Assembly (NCBI GenBank): GCA_021820065.1
Contig: JAKAEE010000020.1
Location: 1 to 50,015, forward strand
DNA from: Bacteroidota bacterium
GTDB lineage: Bacteria; Bacteroidota; Ignavibacteria; Ignavibacteriales; Melioribacteraceae
DNA length: 50,015 nucleotides
Direction of reading: 5' to 3'
Shown here: positions 40,290-48,277 of the stretch, in pieces
How positions within the stretch are numbered: position 1 is the first letter of the stretch
How the letters are laid out: every line of letters begins with the position of its first letter
The notes under the pieces: generated by a model
What the model was told of the DNA's origin: nothing
The model's input: only the letters and a program-made list of their open reading frames with translations
Databases searched by the model: none
Translations under genes and position numbers: made by a program

Positions 40290-41759
40290 CTAATTAATTT
40301 TCAATCCGACTTTGTGATTAAAATCTTCAATCAGCTCGTCCCACTTAGGCGCAATGGTTAATCTTTCCTTCCAATAATTTTTATCGTACCACTGGGCATT
40401 TAATTCTTCAACCGTCTTGCCCTGCTGTTCAACCCACGTAAAATATTTCAGGTTATGAATTCTCTTTTTGTCGTAGTAGCTCAACTCTTGGAAATAATCT
40501 ATTCCTTGTTTCTTAACAACCGAAGTCCAATCTACTTCCGCTTTCTGTTCGGAATATTTTCCCCATGTTTTGTTCATCTCCTTCAGTCGCGAGTTATACA
40601 TTTCTTTTGAATCGGTGAAGACTGTGAAGATTACATCGTTCTCATTCATCTCGTAATATTTTGCAAGTTTGATGGAGCTGAGAAGATTGCCAATTGAAGA
40701 AATTCCAAGCCATGATAATTTTGAAATTGTATTTTTGCTGACACCGCTTCTCGATAGCCATTTCTTTCCAGCTTTTTCATTGAACAATCTTAAAACGCGC
40801 AGCGGGTGTTCATCGTCAATCGCACAAACGGCGTCTGTGTTTTTTACATTGTGAATCCACGGAATGTGTTTGTCGCCGATTCCTTCAATTCTGTGAGCGC
40901 CGTAACCGTTCATTAGCAAAGTTGGACATTGCAATGCTTCGGTTGCAACGACTTTTACGTGAGGATAAACTTCACGCAGGTAATCACCCGCAGCAATTGT
41001 TCCGGCAGAACCGGTCGCACTTACGTAGCCGCTTACTCGCTCATCGGCTTTTTTGATCTGATTGAAAAGTGCTTCGATAGTTGACCCGGTTATTTCGTAA
41101 TGCCAGACAGAATTTCCAAACTGCTCGAACTGGTTGAAGATCAAATATTCATCGCTCTTTTTAACCAGCTCGTGACATTTATCATAAATTTCTTTTACGT
41201 TGCTTTCGCAGCCGGGTGTTGCGTAAATCTCAGCGCCAATTTCTTTCAGCCAATCAAATCTTTCTTTGCTCATTTCTTCCGGCAGAATCGCTACTGCATG
41301 AACCGACAGCAACGCTGAATTGAATGCACCGCCTCTACAGAAATTTCCAGTCGAAGGCCAAACAGCTTTATGATATTCCGGGTTGAATCTTCCCGTTACG
41401 AGATACGGCGCCAGACATCCGTAAGTGGCACCGACTTTATGCGCACCGGTCGGGAAAAATTTTCCAACCAGTCCGACAATTCTTGCTTTTACACCGGTGA
41501 TCTCTTTGGGAATTTCTAAAAAATTAATCTCGCCAATTCTGCCAGACTTGTAATCATTCTGCCAATTTATTCTAAACAAGTTGAGCGGGTTTACATCTTC
41601 AAGTCCAACTTTCTCCAATTTCTTCTGGATCGATTGCGAGATGGTCTCCGGATTTTTTAGTTGACTAAATTTTGGAAGTACAATTTTCTGTTTCTTACAT
41701 CGTTCTATCGTTTTGTTTAGATAGTCCTCGTTCTCAACATCCCATGACCAGTTTACCAT
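40290..41759 (-). CDS. Fold-type II PLP-dependent enzyme of the purine island
   Basis: A 489-residue enzyme related to cysteine synthases and tryptophan synthase beta. The presumptive Schiff-base lysine is in FFPTGAHKVGATYG (about residue 110), with 'WPSTGNFCRGGAFNSALL' as the substrate loop and 'SATGSAGTIAAGDYLREVYP' as the phosphate-binding glycine loop. It is clearly not a close YgeX (diaminopropionate ammonia-lyase): the substrate motifs differ and about 90 residues are added. Its position directly before ssnA, with only about 30 bases between, suggests a lyase step on the amino acid left after ring opening. The ATG at 41759 is used. The longer frame to 41882 runs through REP hairpins and is rejected. 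Confidence 0.78.
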   Translation of the reverse strand: MVNWSWDVENEDYLNKTIERCKKQKIVLPKFSQLKNPETISQSIQKKLEKVGLEDVNPLNLFRINWQNDYKSGRIGEINFLEIPKEITGVKARIVGLVGKFFPTGAHKVGATYGCLAPYLVTGRFNPEYHKAVWPSTGNFCRGGAFNSALLSVHAVAILPEEMSKERFDWLKEIGAEIYATPGCESNVKEIYDKCHELVKKSDEYLIFNQFEQFGNSVWHYEITGSTIEALFNQIKKADERVSGYVSATGSAGTIAAGDYLREVYPHVKVVATEALQCPTLLMNGYGAHRIEGIGDKHIPWIHNVKNTDAVCAIDDEHPLRVLRLFNEKAGKKWLSRSGVSKNTISKLSWLGISSIGNLLSSIKLAKYYEMNENDVIFTVFTDSKEMYNSRLKEMNKTWGKYSEQKAEVDWTSVVKKQGIDYFQELSYYDKKRIHNLKYFTWVEQQGKTVEELNAQWYDKNYWKERLTIAPKWDELIEDFNHKVGLKIN

Positions 41760-41796
41760 AATTGTCCCATTTTTATTGTTATTAATTTTTGAATTC

Positions 41797-41875
41797 GTAG
41801 GGAACGGTCTGCGACCGTTCCGAATGCTAATAATCAATTTTAATGTTCTCGGAAGAGTCATAGACTCTTCCCTAC
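41797..41875. repeat. Pair of inverted REP-like hairpins (REP R3/R4)
   Basis: R3: GTAG then 9-bp arms 41801-41809/41813-41821. R4, in opposite orientation: arms 41851-41859/41863-41871 then CTAC. Both have a three-base loop. The GTAG tetranucleotide at the foot of each hairpin matches the classic layout of REP sites used by RAYT transposases. They lie between the transposase gene and the PLP gene. Confidence 0.85.
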
Positions 41876-41883
41876 AGATCAAA

Positions 41884-42408
41884 TTATATTTCTAAGTTAT
41901 CCGGTAGTTCCTTTTCAATTTCCCACCTCAGCGGGTTCTGTTGTATGTATCTTCTTATTTGAAACAATTCTTTTTCATTCCGGATTATTCTATCATAAAA
42001 CGACCGTTGCCAGTGGAACTTGCTCTCATTATTCAAAAGTGTATTTATTCTTTTCGATGAAAACGATTTAAACCCGCGAATGATTTCGGAAAGTCCGTAA
42101 TGCCTTGCATTAGGAAGGGTCACAGACCCTTCCCTACGATTATCAATAATTAGTATTCCGTGAACATGGTCCGGCATAATTATAAAATAATCCGGTTCAC
42201 AGTTTGAATAGTGATTTGGCAAATCGTTCCAACATTGTTCAACAACTTTTCCAAAATGATTCAGTTTAACAGAGCCGCCAATGATATTTCCGAACAATTG
42301 ATTTTTATGTTGCGTACAAATCGTAACAAAATAATAAGCTGGTATCGAGTAATCGTAACCTTTCATTCTATTTCGTTTTCGACTTGGAAGAGTTTTCTTT
42401 TCAATCAT
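41884..42408 (-). CDS. REP-associated tyrosine transposase (RAYT), Y1/IS200-like
   Basis: A 174-residue Y1-family transposase. Motifs are 'YYFVTICTQHKNQLFG', the HUH-type IMPDHVHGILII (about residues 75-86) and the nucleophile region 'WQRSFYDRIIRNEKELFQIRRYIQQNP', with the Tyr in SFYDRIIR. RAYTs act on single-stranded REP hairpins and are usually single-copy and not flanked by IS ends. The ATG at 42408 (MIEKKTLPSRKRNRMKG) is chosen; the frame continues to 42450 only because it reads through the R1 hairpin. A REP hairpin lies inside the gene in frame (42113-42137), encoding NRREGSVTLPNA. It sits between xdhB and the PLP gene, so insertion divided the operon. Confidence 0.9.
   Translation of the reverse strand: MIEKKTLPSRKRNRMKGYDYSIPAYYFVTICTQHKNQLFGNIIGGSVKLNHFGKVVEQCWNDLPNHYSNCEPDYFIIMPDHVHGILIIDNRREGSVTLPNARHYGLSEIIRGFKSFSSKRINTLLNNESKFHWQRSFYDRIIRNEKELFQIRRYIQQNPLRWEIEKELPDNLEI
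42113..42137. repeat. REP hairpin R2 inside the RAYT gene
   Basis: Perfect 9-bp arms 42113-42121 and 42125-42133 around ACA, followed by CTAC. This is the inverted form of the GTAG-hairpin seen at R1, R3 and R4. The host gene reads through it in frame. Confidence 0.85.
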
Positions 42409-42420
42409 AATTTTTTTATC

Positions 42421-42446
42421 GTAGGGAACGGTCTGTGACCGTTCCC
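42421..42446. repeat. REP hairpin R1 upstream of the RAYT start
   Basis: GTAG at 42421-42424 then a perfect 10-bp stem (42424-42433 with 42437-42446) around TGT. It lies 13 bases before the RAYT ATG. Confidence 0.85.
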
Positions 42447-42458
42447 ACATATAATTTT

Positions 42459-42572
42459 GAGGTTGTGATCTAAAAAAGTAATTATCAATTTCAAAATCTG
42501 CGTAGATCGGTTAAAATCTGCGCTATCAGTGTTCCATTGTTCAAAAAATATTACTTTTTAGATCACATCCTC
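42459..42572. repeat. Inverted repeat after xdhB with a GGAAC-family core
   Basis: The left arm (42459-42482) and right arm (42550-42572) agree over about 22 bases apart from one substitution and one extra A. Between them lies a core related to the GGAAC/CTGATAG...GCGCAGATTTT repeats of 27000-27074 and 35462-35690 (42492-42535). The structure lies six bases after the xdhB stop and may end or protect the xdh transcript. Confidence 0.75.
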
Positions 42573-42577
42573 TACAA

Positions 42578-44869
42578 TTAACTATATAAACTCAGCAAAA
42601 CTTTTTCCGGTGTGAGCGGTGCTGAAAACTTAATTTCCAAATCCGGTTTGAAAGCACGCATCGCATTCAACAACGCAAAATAAGCGCCGATACCGTACAT
42701 GAACGGCGGTTCGCCAACTGCTTTTGAATTTAACGGACCGAATGGATTCGGAACATTCTCAAGAAAGTGCACCTTAATTTCTTTCGGCACAAAATGAACG
42801 TCCGGAACTTTATAAGTTGAAAGAGCATCGGTCAACAATTTCCCTTCGCCGTTCCAAATCAATTCCTCCATTGTCATCCAGCCGATTCCTTGAGCGATTC
42901 CACCTTCCGTTTGTCCGAGATCCACCACTTTGTCAATCGATCCGCCGAAATCATGTACAACTTTTACCGAATCGAATTGATATGTGCCGCGTAAGCAGTC
43001 AAGTGTCACTTCAACAATTGCGGTGCCGTAAACATGATACGCGAAAGGTTTTCCTTTGTTCGTTTTAGTATCAAAATAAATATCCGGTGTTGAATGATGC
43101 GCTTGTGCCGTTAAGCTGATTCTGTTTCTGTATGCAGTAAGGATCAATTGATCGAATGTCAAATCCGTTTTCTCGCCGTCCTTATATATTGTTTCATCCT
43201 GGATTTCAATTTGTGAATGTGAATCTGTTTTCAATTCTTCAGCTGCAACCTTTCGCAGACGCTCAGTCAAAATTTTGCACGCATCAATTATTGCAAAACC
43301 GTTTAGATCGGCTCCTTTACTGGCTGCTGTAGGCGATGTGTTGGAAATTCTTGAAGTGTTTGTCGAATCTATCTTGATTCTCTTCTCGCTGATTGAAAGC
43401 GACTTTGCCGCTATGATTCGCAGTTTGGCGTTTACACCTTGCCCCATTTCAACCGCGGCAGTGCTTATGTTTACGCTTCCATCAGTGTAAATATGAACTA
43501 GCGCGGATGCTTGGTTCAAAAAAGTGGTTGTGAAAGAAATTCCGAAACATACCGGCATAACCGCCACACCTTTCTTTACCAATTTATTCTCGGAATTAAA
43601 TTCTTTTACATTTCGATAAATTTCATTTTTGTTGAATCTGGTTTCGATCTCATAAAAACATTTCTCTGCATGCGGCTGTATAACTTTTTGTCCGTATGGG
43701 AAATCGTCTCCTTCAATCAACAAATTCTTTTTCTGAATTACGGAAGGATCAATACCCATAATTTGCGCTGCTTTGTAGATCGCGGATTCGATTACAAACA
43801 TTCCTTGCGGTCCGCCGAAACCTCTAAACGCAGTAAACGGCGGTAGATTCGTTCGGCAGCTCAATGCGGTTGCTCTAACGTTTGGAATGAAATACGAGTT
43901 TGTGCAATGGAAAAGTGTTCGATCTAAAATAGCCGGCGAAAGATCTGCAGCAGCGCCGGCGTTCTGATAGAAAGTTGCCTGGTAAGCTAAAATTTTTCCT
44001 TCTTTATTCAAACCAATTTTGAAATCCGATGAGTAAGGATGCCGCTTGCCTGTCATTCTAATATCTTCTTGACGCGGAAGGACCAACTTAACGGCAACAT
44101 TTAATTTGTACGCCGCAAGCGCAGCCATCACCGCCCAAGGTGTGGCTTGATCTTCCTTCCCGCCAAAACCGCCGCCAAGACGTGCAACGTCAACTTCAAC
44201 TTTATGCATCGGCAGTGCAAGCACACGCGCAGCAGTTCGCTGAACTGCCGTCGGGCCTTGAGTTGCAGAAATAATTTTTATTCCGCCGCCTTCAATTGGG
44301 ATTGCAACAGAGCCTTGAGTCTCAAGATACAAATGCTCTTGTCCGCCGCTTTCTATGCTATCTTCAACAATGTAATCGCAACTGCTCCATGCGTTCTCAA
44401 TATTCCCGATTTCAAAAGTTCTCGGCGGAACGATCAGTTCGTTTTTCTTCGCAGCTTGTCTAGGATCAAAGATTGCCGGGAGTTTTTTGAATTCACTTTT
44501 TATTTTTTTAACTGCATCGTGCGCATGTATCAGCGAATCCGCAACAACTAAGGCAATGGGATGACCGATAAAATGGACTGTGTCTTCGGCAAAAAGATTT
44601 TCGTCCGGCACTATACCGCCTATTTGATTTTCACCGGGAATATCTTTTGCTGAAAAAACTCCTTTCACGCCTTCTGACTTGAGCGCACTTGAAAAATCCA
44701 GCTTTTGAATTTTTCCATGCGCGATCGGAGAATAATATACGTATCCGTACAACACTCCTTCGGGTAGGGTAACGTCGTCAATGAACAGTGACTCGCCGCG
44801 AACATGCCGTATGGAATCGGTATTGCTCAAATCAATCTCTCTCGTTTGTATTTGGGACAGGTAGTTCAA
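42578..44869 (-). CDS. xdhB: Xanthine dehydrogenase molybdopterin-binding subunit
   Basis: A 763-residue molybdenum subunit of the two-subunit bacterial xanthine dehydrogenase. Blocks matching active-site residues of characterised enzymes are: Glu in LGGGFGGKEDQATP (bovine Glu802 position), Arg in TAFRGFGGPQGM (Arg880 position) and Glu in NSKAVGEPPFMYG (Glu1261 position). All three are retained, so xanthine or hypoxanthine is the likely substrate. The open frame starts with a TTG at 44869, 38 bases inside the small subunit gene. A TTG at 44830, just after the small subunit stop and preceded by GAGAGA, is an equally good start. It is co-transcribed with xdhA. Confidence 0.93.
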   Translation of the reverse strand: MNYLSQIQTREIDLSNTDSIRHVRGESLFIDDVTLPEGVLYGYVYYSPIAHGKIQKLDFSSALKSEGVKGVFSAKDIPGENQIGGIVPDENLFAEDTVHFIGHPIALVVADSLIHAHDAVKKIKSEFKKLPAIFDPRQAAKKNELIVPPRTFEIGNIENAWSSCDYIVEDSIESGGQEHLYLETQGSVAIPIEGGGIKIISATQGPTAVQRTAARVLALPMHKVEVDVARLGGGFGGKEDQATPWAVMAALAAYKLNVAVKLVLPRQEDIRMTGKRHPYSSDFKIGLNKEGKILAYQATFYQNAGAAADLSPAILDRTLFHCTNSYFIPNVRATALSCRTNLPPFTAFRGFGGPQGMFVIESAIYKAAQIMGIDPSVIQKKNLLIEGDDFPYGQKVIQPHAEKCFYEIETRFNKNEIYRNVKEFNSENKLVKKGVAVMPVCFGISFTTTFLNQASALVHIYTDGSVNISTAAVEMGQGVNAKLRIIAAKSLSISEKRIKIDSTNTSRISNTSPTAASKGADLNGFAIIDACKILTERLRKVAAEELKTDSHSQIEIQDETIYKDGEKTDLTFDQLILTAYRNRISLTAQAHHSTPDIYFDTKTNKGKPFAYHVYGTAIVEVTLDCLRGTYQFDSVKVVHDFGGSIDKVVDLGQTEGGIAQGIGWMTMEELIWNGEGKLLTDALSTYKVPDVHFVPKEIKVHFLENVPNPFGPLNSKAVGEPPFMYGIGAYFALLNAMRAFKPDLEIKFSAPLTPEKVLLSLYS

Positions 44870-46250
44870 TCTGTTCCGGAAATAATTTTACAAAATGCGC
44901 GTAAATCAATTGACGCAGCAGCAAACGCTTGTATTCTGCGGAACCGCGGGCATCGCTGATCGGCGAAATTTCCGTTTGGGAAATTGATGCAGCGGTAAGA
45001 ACCGTTTCTGTATTAACGGATTTTGTCTTCAAGAATTTACAAGTCTTTGCGAGATACAACGGAACGGGCGCTACACCACCGGCGGAAATGTGTACAACGG
45101 AAATTTTTCCCTTCGTCAGTTCAAGATAAATGGAAGAATTCACACTGGCTATGTCTAAAAAAGTGCGTTTGGAAATCTTTTCAAAATTAAAAAAGAAATT
45201 TTTAGACGGCACATTGAAACTTACCGCTTCAATAATCTCATCCGGTTTCTTGTCGAGAGTTTTGTAACCCTTGTAAAAATTCTTTAGAGCAACTTCCCGA
45301 TTTTTTTTGCCGTTTCTTAAATGCACCACAGCATCGAGCGCCAAAAGAATGTTTACCGTGTCGGCTATCGGTGATGCGTTAACGATGTTGCCACCAACGG
45401 TTGCGCGGTTTCGGATTGGCATAGAACCAAAAAGATTAAAATACTCATCCCAATGCGGAAATATTCTTTGCAGCAGACTCGAATTTTTGATTTCTTCTAT
45501 TGTGGCAGCGCCGCCGATTCTTATTCTATTCTTAGTCTTAACAATTCCCTTCAGCTTTTCATCGGCAGAAATAAAATCGACATTTGAACGGACTAGCTCC
45601 TCCCATTTTTGAACATACAAATCCGTTCCGCCGGCGATAACAACTTTCGATTTTACTTTGGTCGGTATTGCCGGGATTTGTTTTAATCTTTTCGGAATAT
45701 CTCGGAAATACTGGGGAACAAATTTATTTGTGATCAGTTTTTCAAGATGTGTTTTGGCTTGTGAGCCGTTACCGGAAAATGTGACGTTAGCTTTTTCAAG
45801 TGCGCGTTTTATTCCGGCATACCCGGTGCACCGGCAGATATTTCCACCAATAGAATCAACAGCTTTGTCAATCTCAAATTTATCATGATTCAAAAAATAT
45901 CCAGTCATCGAAACAATAAAACCGGGAGTGCAAAAACCACACTGTGTTCCGCCTTCGTCAACCATCGCTTCTTGAATCGGCGTTAAGACGGAATTGCTCA
46001 CTCCCTCAACTGTCACAATATGTTTGGCGTTTGCATCGCTGATCGGCATCAAGCAAGAATTGACAGACTTATATTTAACTCGATTTCCGGTTACCTCGCC
46101 GACCAAAACAGTACATGCACCACAGTCGCCTTCGCGGCAGCCTTCCTTAGTTGCAGTTAGTTTTTTTTCTTTGCGGATAAAATCCAACAGGACTGTTGTA
46201 GGCAGTACACTCGTCTCAACGAGTTGATCATTCAGGATGAATTTGATCAT
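44832..46250 (-). CDS. xdhA: Xanthine dehydrogenase small subunit ([2Fe-2S] plus FAD)
   Basis: A 472-residue fused electron-transfer subunit. The N-terminal [2Fe-2S] domain reads CREGDCGACTVLVG (first Cys about residue 36) and the second [2Fe-2S] domain CGFCTPGFIVSMTGYF and CRCTGYAGI. The FAD domain follows from about residue 200: 'KVVIAGGTDLYVQKWEELV', 'MPIRNRATVGGNIVNASPIADTVNILLALDA' and 'SVVHISAGGVAPVPLYLAKT'. The ATG at 46250 is used rather than the in-frame GTG at 46256. It heads the xdhA-xdhB operon and is divergent from the MFS gene. Xanthine oxidation with NAD or ferredoxin as acceptor is the probable reaction. Confidence 0.94.
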   Translation of the reverse strand: MIKFILNDQLVETSVLPTTVLLDFIRKEKKLTATKEGCREGDCGACTVLVGEVTGNRVKYKSVNSCLMPISDANAKHIVTVEGVSNSVLTPIQEAMVDEGGTQCGFCTPGFIVSMTGYFLNHDKFEIDKAVDSIGGNICRCTGYAGIKRALEKANVTFSGNGSQAKTHLEKLITNKFVPQYFRDIPKRLKQIPAIPTKVKSKVVIAGGTDLYVQKWEELVRSNVDFISADEKLKGIVKTKNRIRIGGAATIEEIKNSSLLQRIFPHWDEYFNLFGSMPIRNRATVGGNIVNASPIADTVNILLALDAVVHLRNGKKNREVALKNFYKGYKTLDKKPDEIIEAVSFNVPSKNFFFNFEKISKRTFLDIASVNSSIYLELTKGKISVVHISAGGVAPVPLYLAKTCKFLKTKSVNTETVLTAASISQTEISPISDARGSAEYKRLLLRQLIYAHFVKLFPEQIELPVPNTNERD

Positions 46251-46308
46251 GAACACTCTTATCGTTTCACTAAAACATTAAAACAATATTTGTACAGCTA
46301 TCTATATT

Positions 46309-46323
46309 AAGTCGCAGCGACTT
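46309..46323. promoter_or_regulatory. 15-bp palindrome in the xdhA/MFS divergent promoter region
   Basis: AAGTCGC and GCGACTT are perfect mirror arms around a single A at 46316. The site lies between the xdhA start (46250) and the MFS start (46384), where an operator for both would be expected. No regulator gene is adjacent. Confidence 0.4.
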
Positions 46324-46383
46324 TAATTCTATTTCATCCAACAAAAAATTAATATTTTACCGCACGGAAATCAAAGAAGAATT

Positions 46384-47583
46384 ATGTTTAAAGAACTTGA
46401 ACTCTGGCAGAAAAACTTGATTGGACTAAGCATAAGCCAATTTCTTTACCGCGCGGCTACACGAAGTTTATTGCCTTACTTGCCGTTATTTATTAAAGAG
46501 CTGGGAAAGACTTCGTTCGGCGATACTGCAATCTGGTCCGGCTGGATTTATTCATCACCATTTATAATTTCTTTTTTTGTTACGCCGCTCTGGGGCAGTT
46601 ACGGCGATAAATACGGAAGAAAGAGAATCGCTTTATTTGCTGCATTCGGTTTTGCTGCCGCACATTTTCTTATGGGGATGGCAAATTCGCTGCCGATGTT
46701 ATTGGTCTTCGCGTCGCTGCAAGAAGCATTCGGCGGATTTTATCCGGCGTCCGTTTCATTGGTTGCGGCAAACACACCAAAAGAAAAAACTTCTTATGCA
46801 TTGGGAATCTTGCAGTCATCGAGCGCAGCAGGCAATGTTGTCGGTCCGGTTTTCGGAGGACTGCTTGCATACTTCGTCGGTTACCAATCTGTTTTTTTCA
46901 TCGTCGCTTTCTTGGTAACCATTGGCTGTTTTGTTATCCTTTTCTTTGTCGAAGAGAAAGAATTTGTAAAGGAAACTCATGAATACTTCACCTGGATCAA
47001 AAATCTAAAATATATTCGACTGAACAATTTTTTAATCTCGTCAGTCCTTTTTCTATTTATTTATTCCGTAGGAGTTACATTACTCAGACCAACATTCGCG
47101 TTGTTCATTGATTCGCTGGCGCGCTCATCACATAATTCATCTGCAATCGCCGGAACTTTCTTTACAATCTTTGGCGCAACGGCGGCAATTTCTTCTGCAT
47201 GGTTAGGTAAGATCACAAAAAAAATTGATGTGACAAATCTTATAGTTTCCATGTCCGTAATCACCGCAATTTGTTTTTTGCTGGTTCCGGTTTTCAATTC
47301 TCTTTTTACAATTGCGGTTATTCTGGCTATCTGCGGTTTTGTAATTGGATTGATTTTGCCCTCCATCAACACTCTAATCAGCAACAATGTTCACGAAAAC
47401 AGAAAAGCCGGTGTATTTGGAATAGGGTTCAGCGCTTCGATTTTGGGAAATCTTATCGGCGGAATTGTTGTCGGTTATTCGGTATCATTTCTCGGTCTGA
47501 AAATCCCTTTCATCTTTTCAGGAATGCTTTTCTTGACAATTCCTTTGATTCGAATTGTCCTTATTAAGAATAATTCAAAATGA
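46384..47583 (+). CDS. MFS transporter, drug-efflux type
   Basis: A 399-residue inner-membrane transporter with twelve predicted helices. The MFS motif between helices 2 and 3 is GSYGDKYGRKRIALF (about residues 71-85), and the helix-5 antiporter-type region reads 'GILQSSSAAGNVVGPVFGGLLAYFVG'. This combination is closest to MdtG/TetA-like efflux pumps. Its placement divergent from xdhA would allow a link to purine transport, but the antiporter motif argues for efflux, so no substrate is assigned. GAAGAATT precedes the ATG. Confidence 0.85.
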   Translation: MFKELELWQKNLIGLSISQFLYRAATRSLLPYLPLFIKELGKTSFGDTAIWSGWIYSSPFIISFFVTPLWGSYGDKYGRKRIALFAAFGFAAAHFLMGMANSLPMLLVFASLQEAFGGFYPASVSLVAANTPKEKTSYALGILQSSSAAGNVVGPVFGGLLAYFVGYQSVFFIVAFLVTIGCFVILFFVEEKEFVKETHEYFTWIKNLKYIRLNNFLISSVLFLFIYSVGVTLLRPTFALFIDSLARSSHNSSAIAGTFFTIFGATAAISSAWLGKITKKIDVTNLIVSMSVITAICFLLVPVFNSLFTIAVILAICGFVIGLILPSINTLISNNVHENRKAGVFGIGFSASILGNLIGGIVVGYSVSFLGLKIPFIFSGMLFLTIPLIRIVLIKNNSK

Positions 47584-47802
47584 TACGCGGCTTACGCTTA
47601 TACAAAGTCAGCGTTGCCAATGCAGTGCAGATCATTTTATTCGGTGAAGTTAAACGAATGTTTGCTTATATTTATTTGAAAGCATGATAACGGTGTTAGA
47701 TTTATATGCCTAATCGACAAAAATATTCTCCTCTCAACTTATCGTTTACCGGATTATCATTTGAGAATCACTCAAATAATATAAATAAGCAAGAGGCAGA
47801 AA

Positions 47803-48210
47803 ATGAAAGTTCGATATTTATTTCTCGTTTCATTTTTTTTCATGGGCTTAAGTATTATAACGGCGCAGATCGATTATTCAAAACCCGAAGTTGTTGCTGA
47901 AAAATTTCTGGATCTTTATTTCAAGGGGGACTGGTTTAATGCTTGCAAACTTTACGGATTGCAGGATTGCGAAGATCAGATTTCGTTTATGTTAAAAAAG
48001 ATGATGACAGATGAAGATTATGTTGACGAAGGAACATGTACGTTCGAAATTGACAGCTGCGTAGTTGATAAGTCTCAAAAAACGGCGAAATGCTACTTCA
48101 CTAAAACTTGTTCTGCCGATACTACCCCGAAGAAAAATCATTTAGACCTAAAAAAAGTTGACGAAAAATGGGTCGTAGAATACATTTACCGGCGCGATAA
48201 ATATTTGTAA
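47803..48210 (+). CDS. Small secreted NTF2-like (DUF4878-type) protein
   Basis: A 135-residue exported protein with a signal peptide ending near IITAQ (about residue 22). The body 'KPEVVAEKFLDLYFKGDWFNACKLY' followed by beta strands ('CYFTKTCSADTT...DEKWVVEYIYRRD') has the helix-then-sheet plan of DUF4878 and other NTF2-like domains. Five cysteines could form disulfides in the periplasm. AAGAGGCAGAAA precedes the ATG. The function is unknown and the fold assignment tentative. The 219 bases before it hold no gene I can support. Confidence 0.6.
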   Translation: MKVRYLFLVSFFFMGLSIITAQIDYSKPEVVAEKFLDLYFKGDWFNACKLYGLQDCEDQISFMLKKMMTDEDYVDEGTCTFEIDSCVVDKSQKTAKCYFTKTCSADTTPKKNHLDLKKVDEKWVVEYIYRRDKYL

Positions 48211-48277
48211 ACCCTTGCAAGATTATTTTGTTTTAATATATTGAGCTGTAAAAATTCCTTCGGATATACTAAAATTT

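Noticed and set aside
40290..41882. Longer version of the PLP enzyme starting at 41882
   Set aside because: The extra 41 codons read through the R3/R4 REP hairpins and match nothing in the family. The ATG at 41759 gives a proper N-terminus.
41797..42446. Classic IS200/IS605 insertion sequence
   Set aside because: No TnpB gene and no IS-type left and right ends were seen. The GTAG hairpins and protein layout fit a RAYT instead.
47706..47900. Open frame of 64 codons before the DUF4878-like gene
   Set aside because: It overlaps the signal-peptide codons of the next gene in another frame, has no ribosome binding site and an unremarkable composition.
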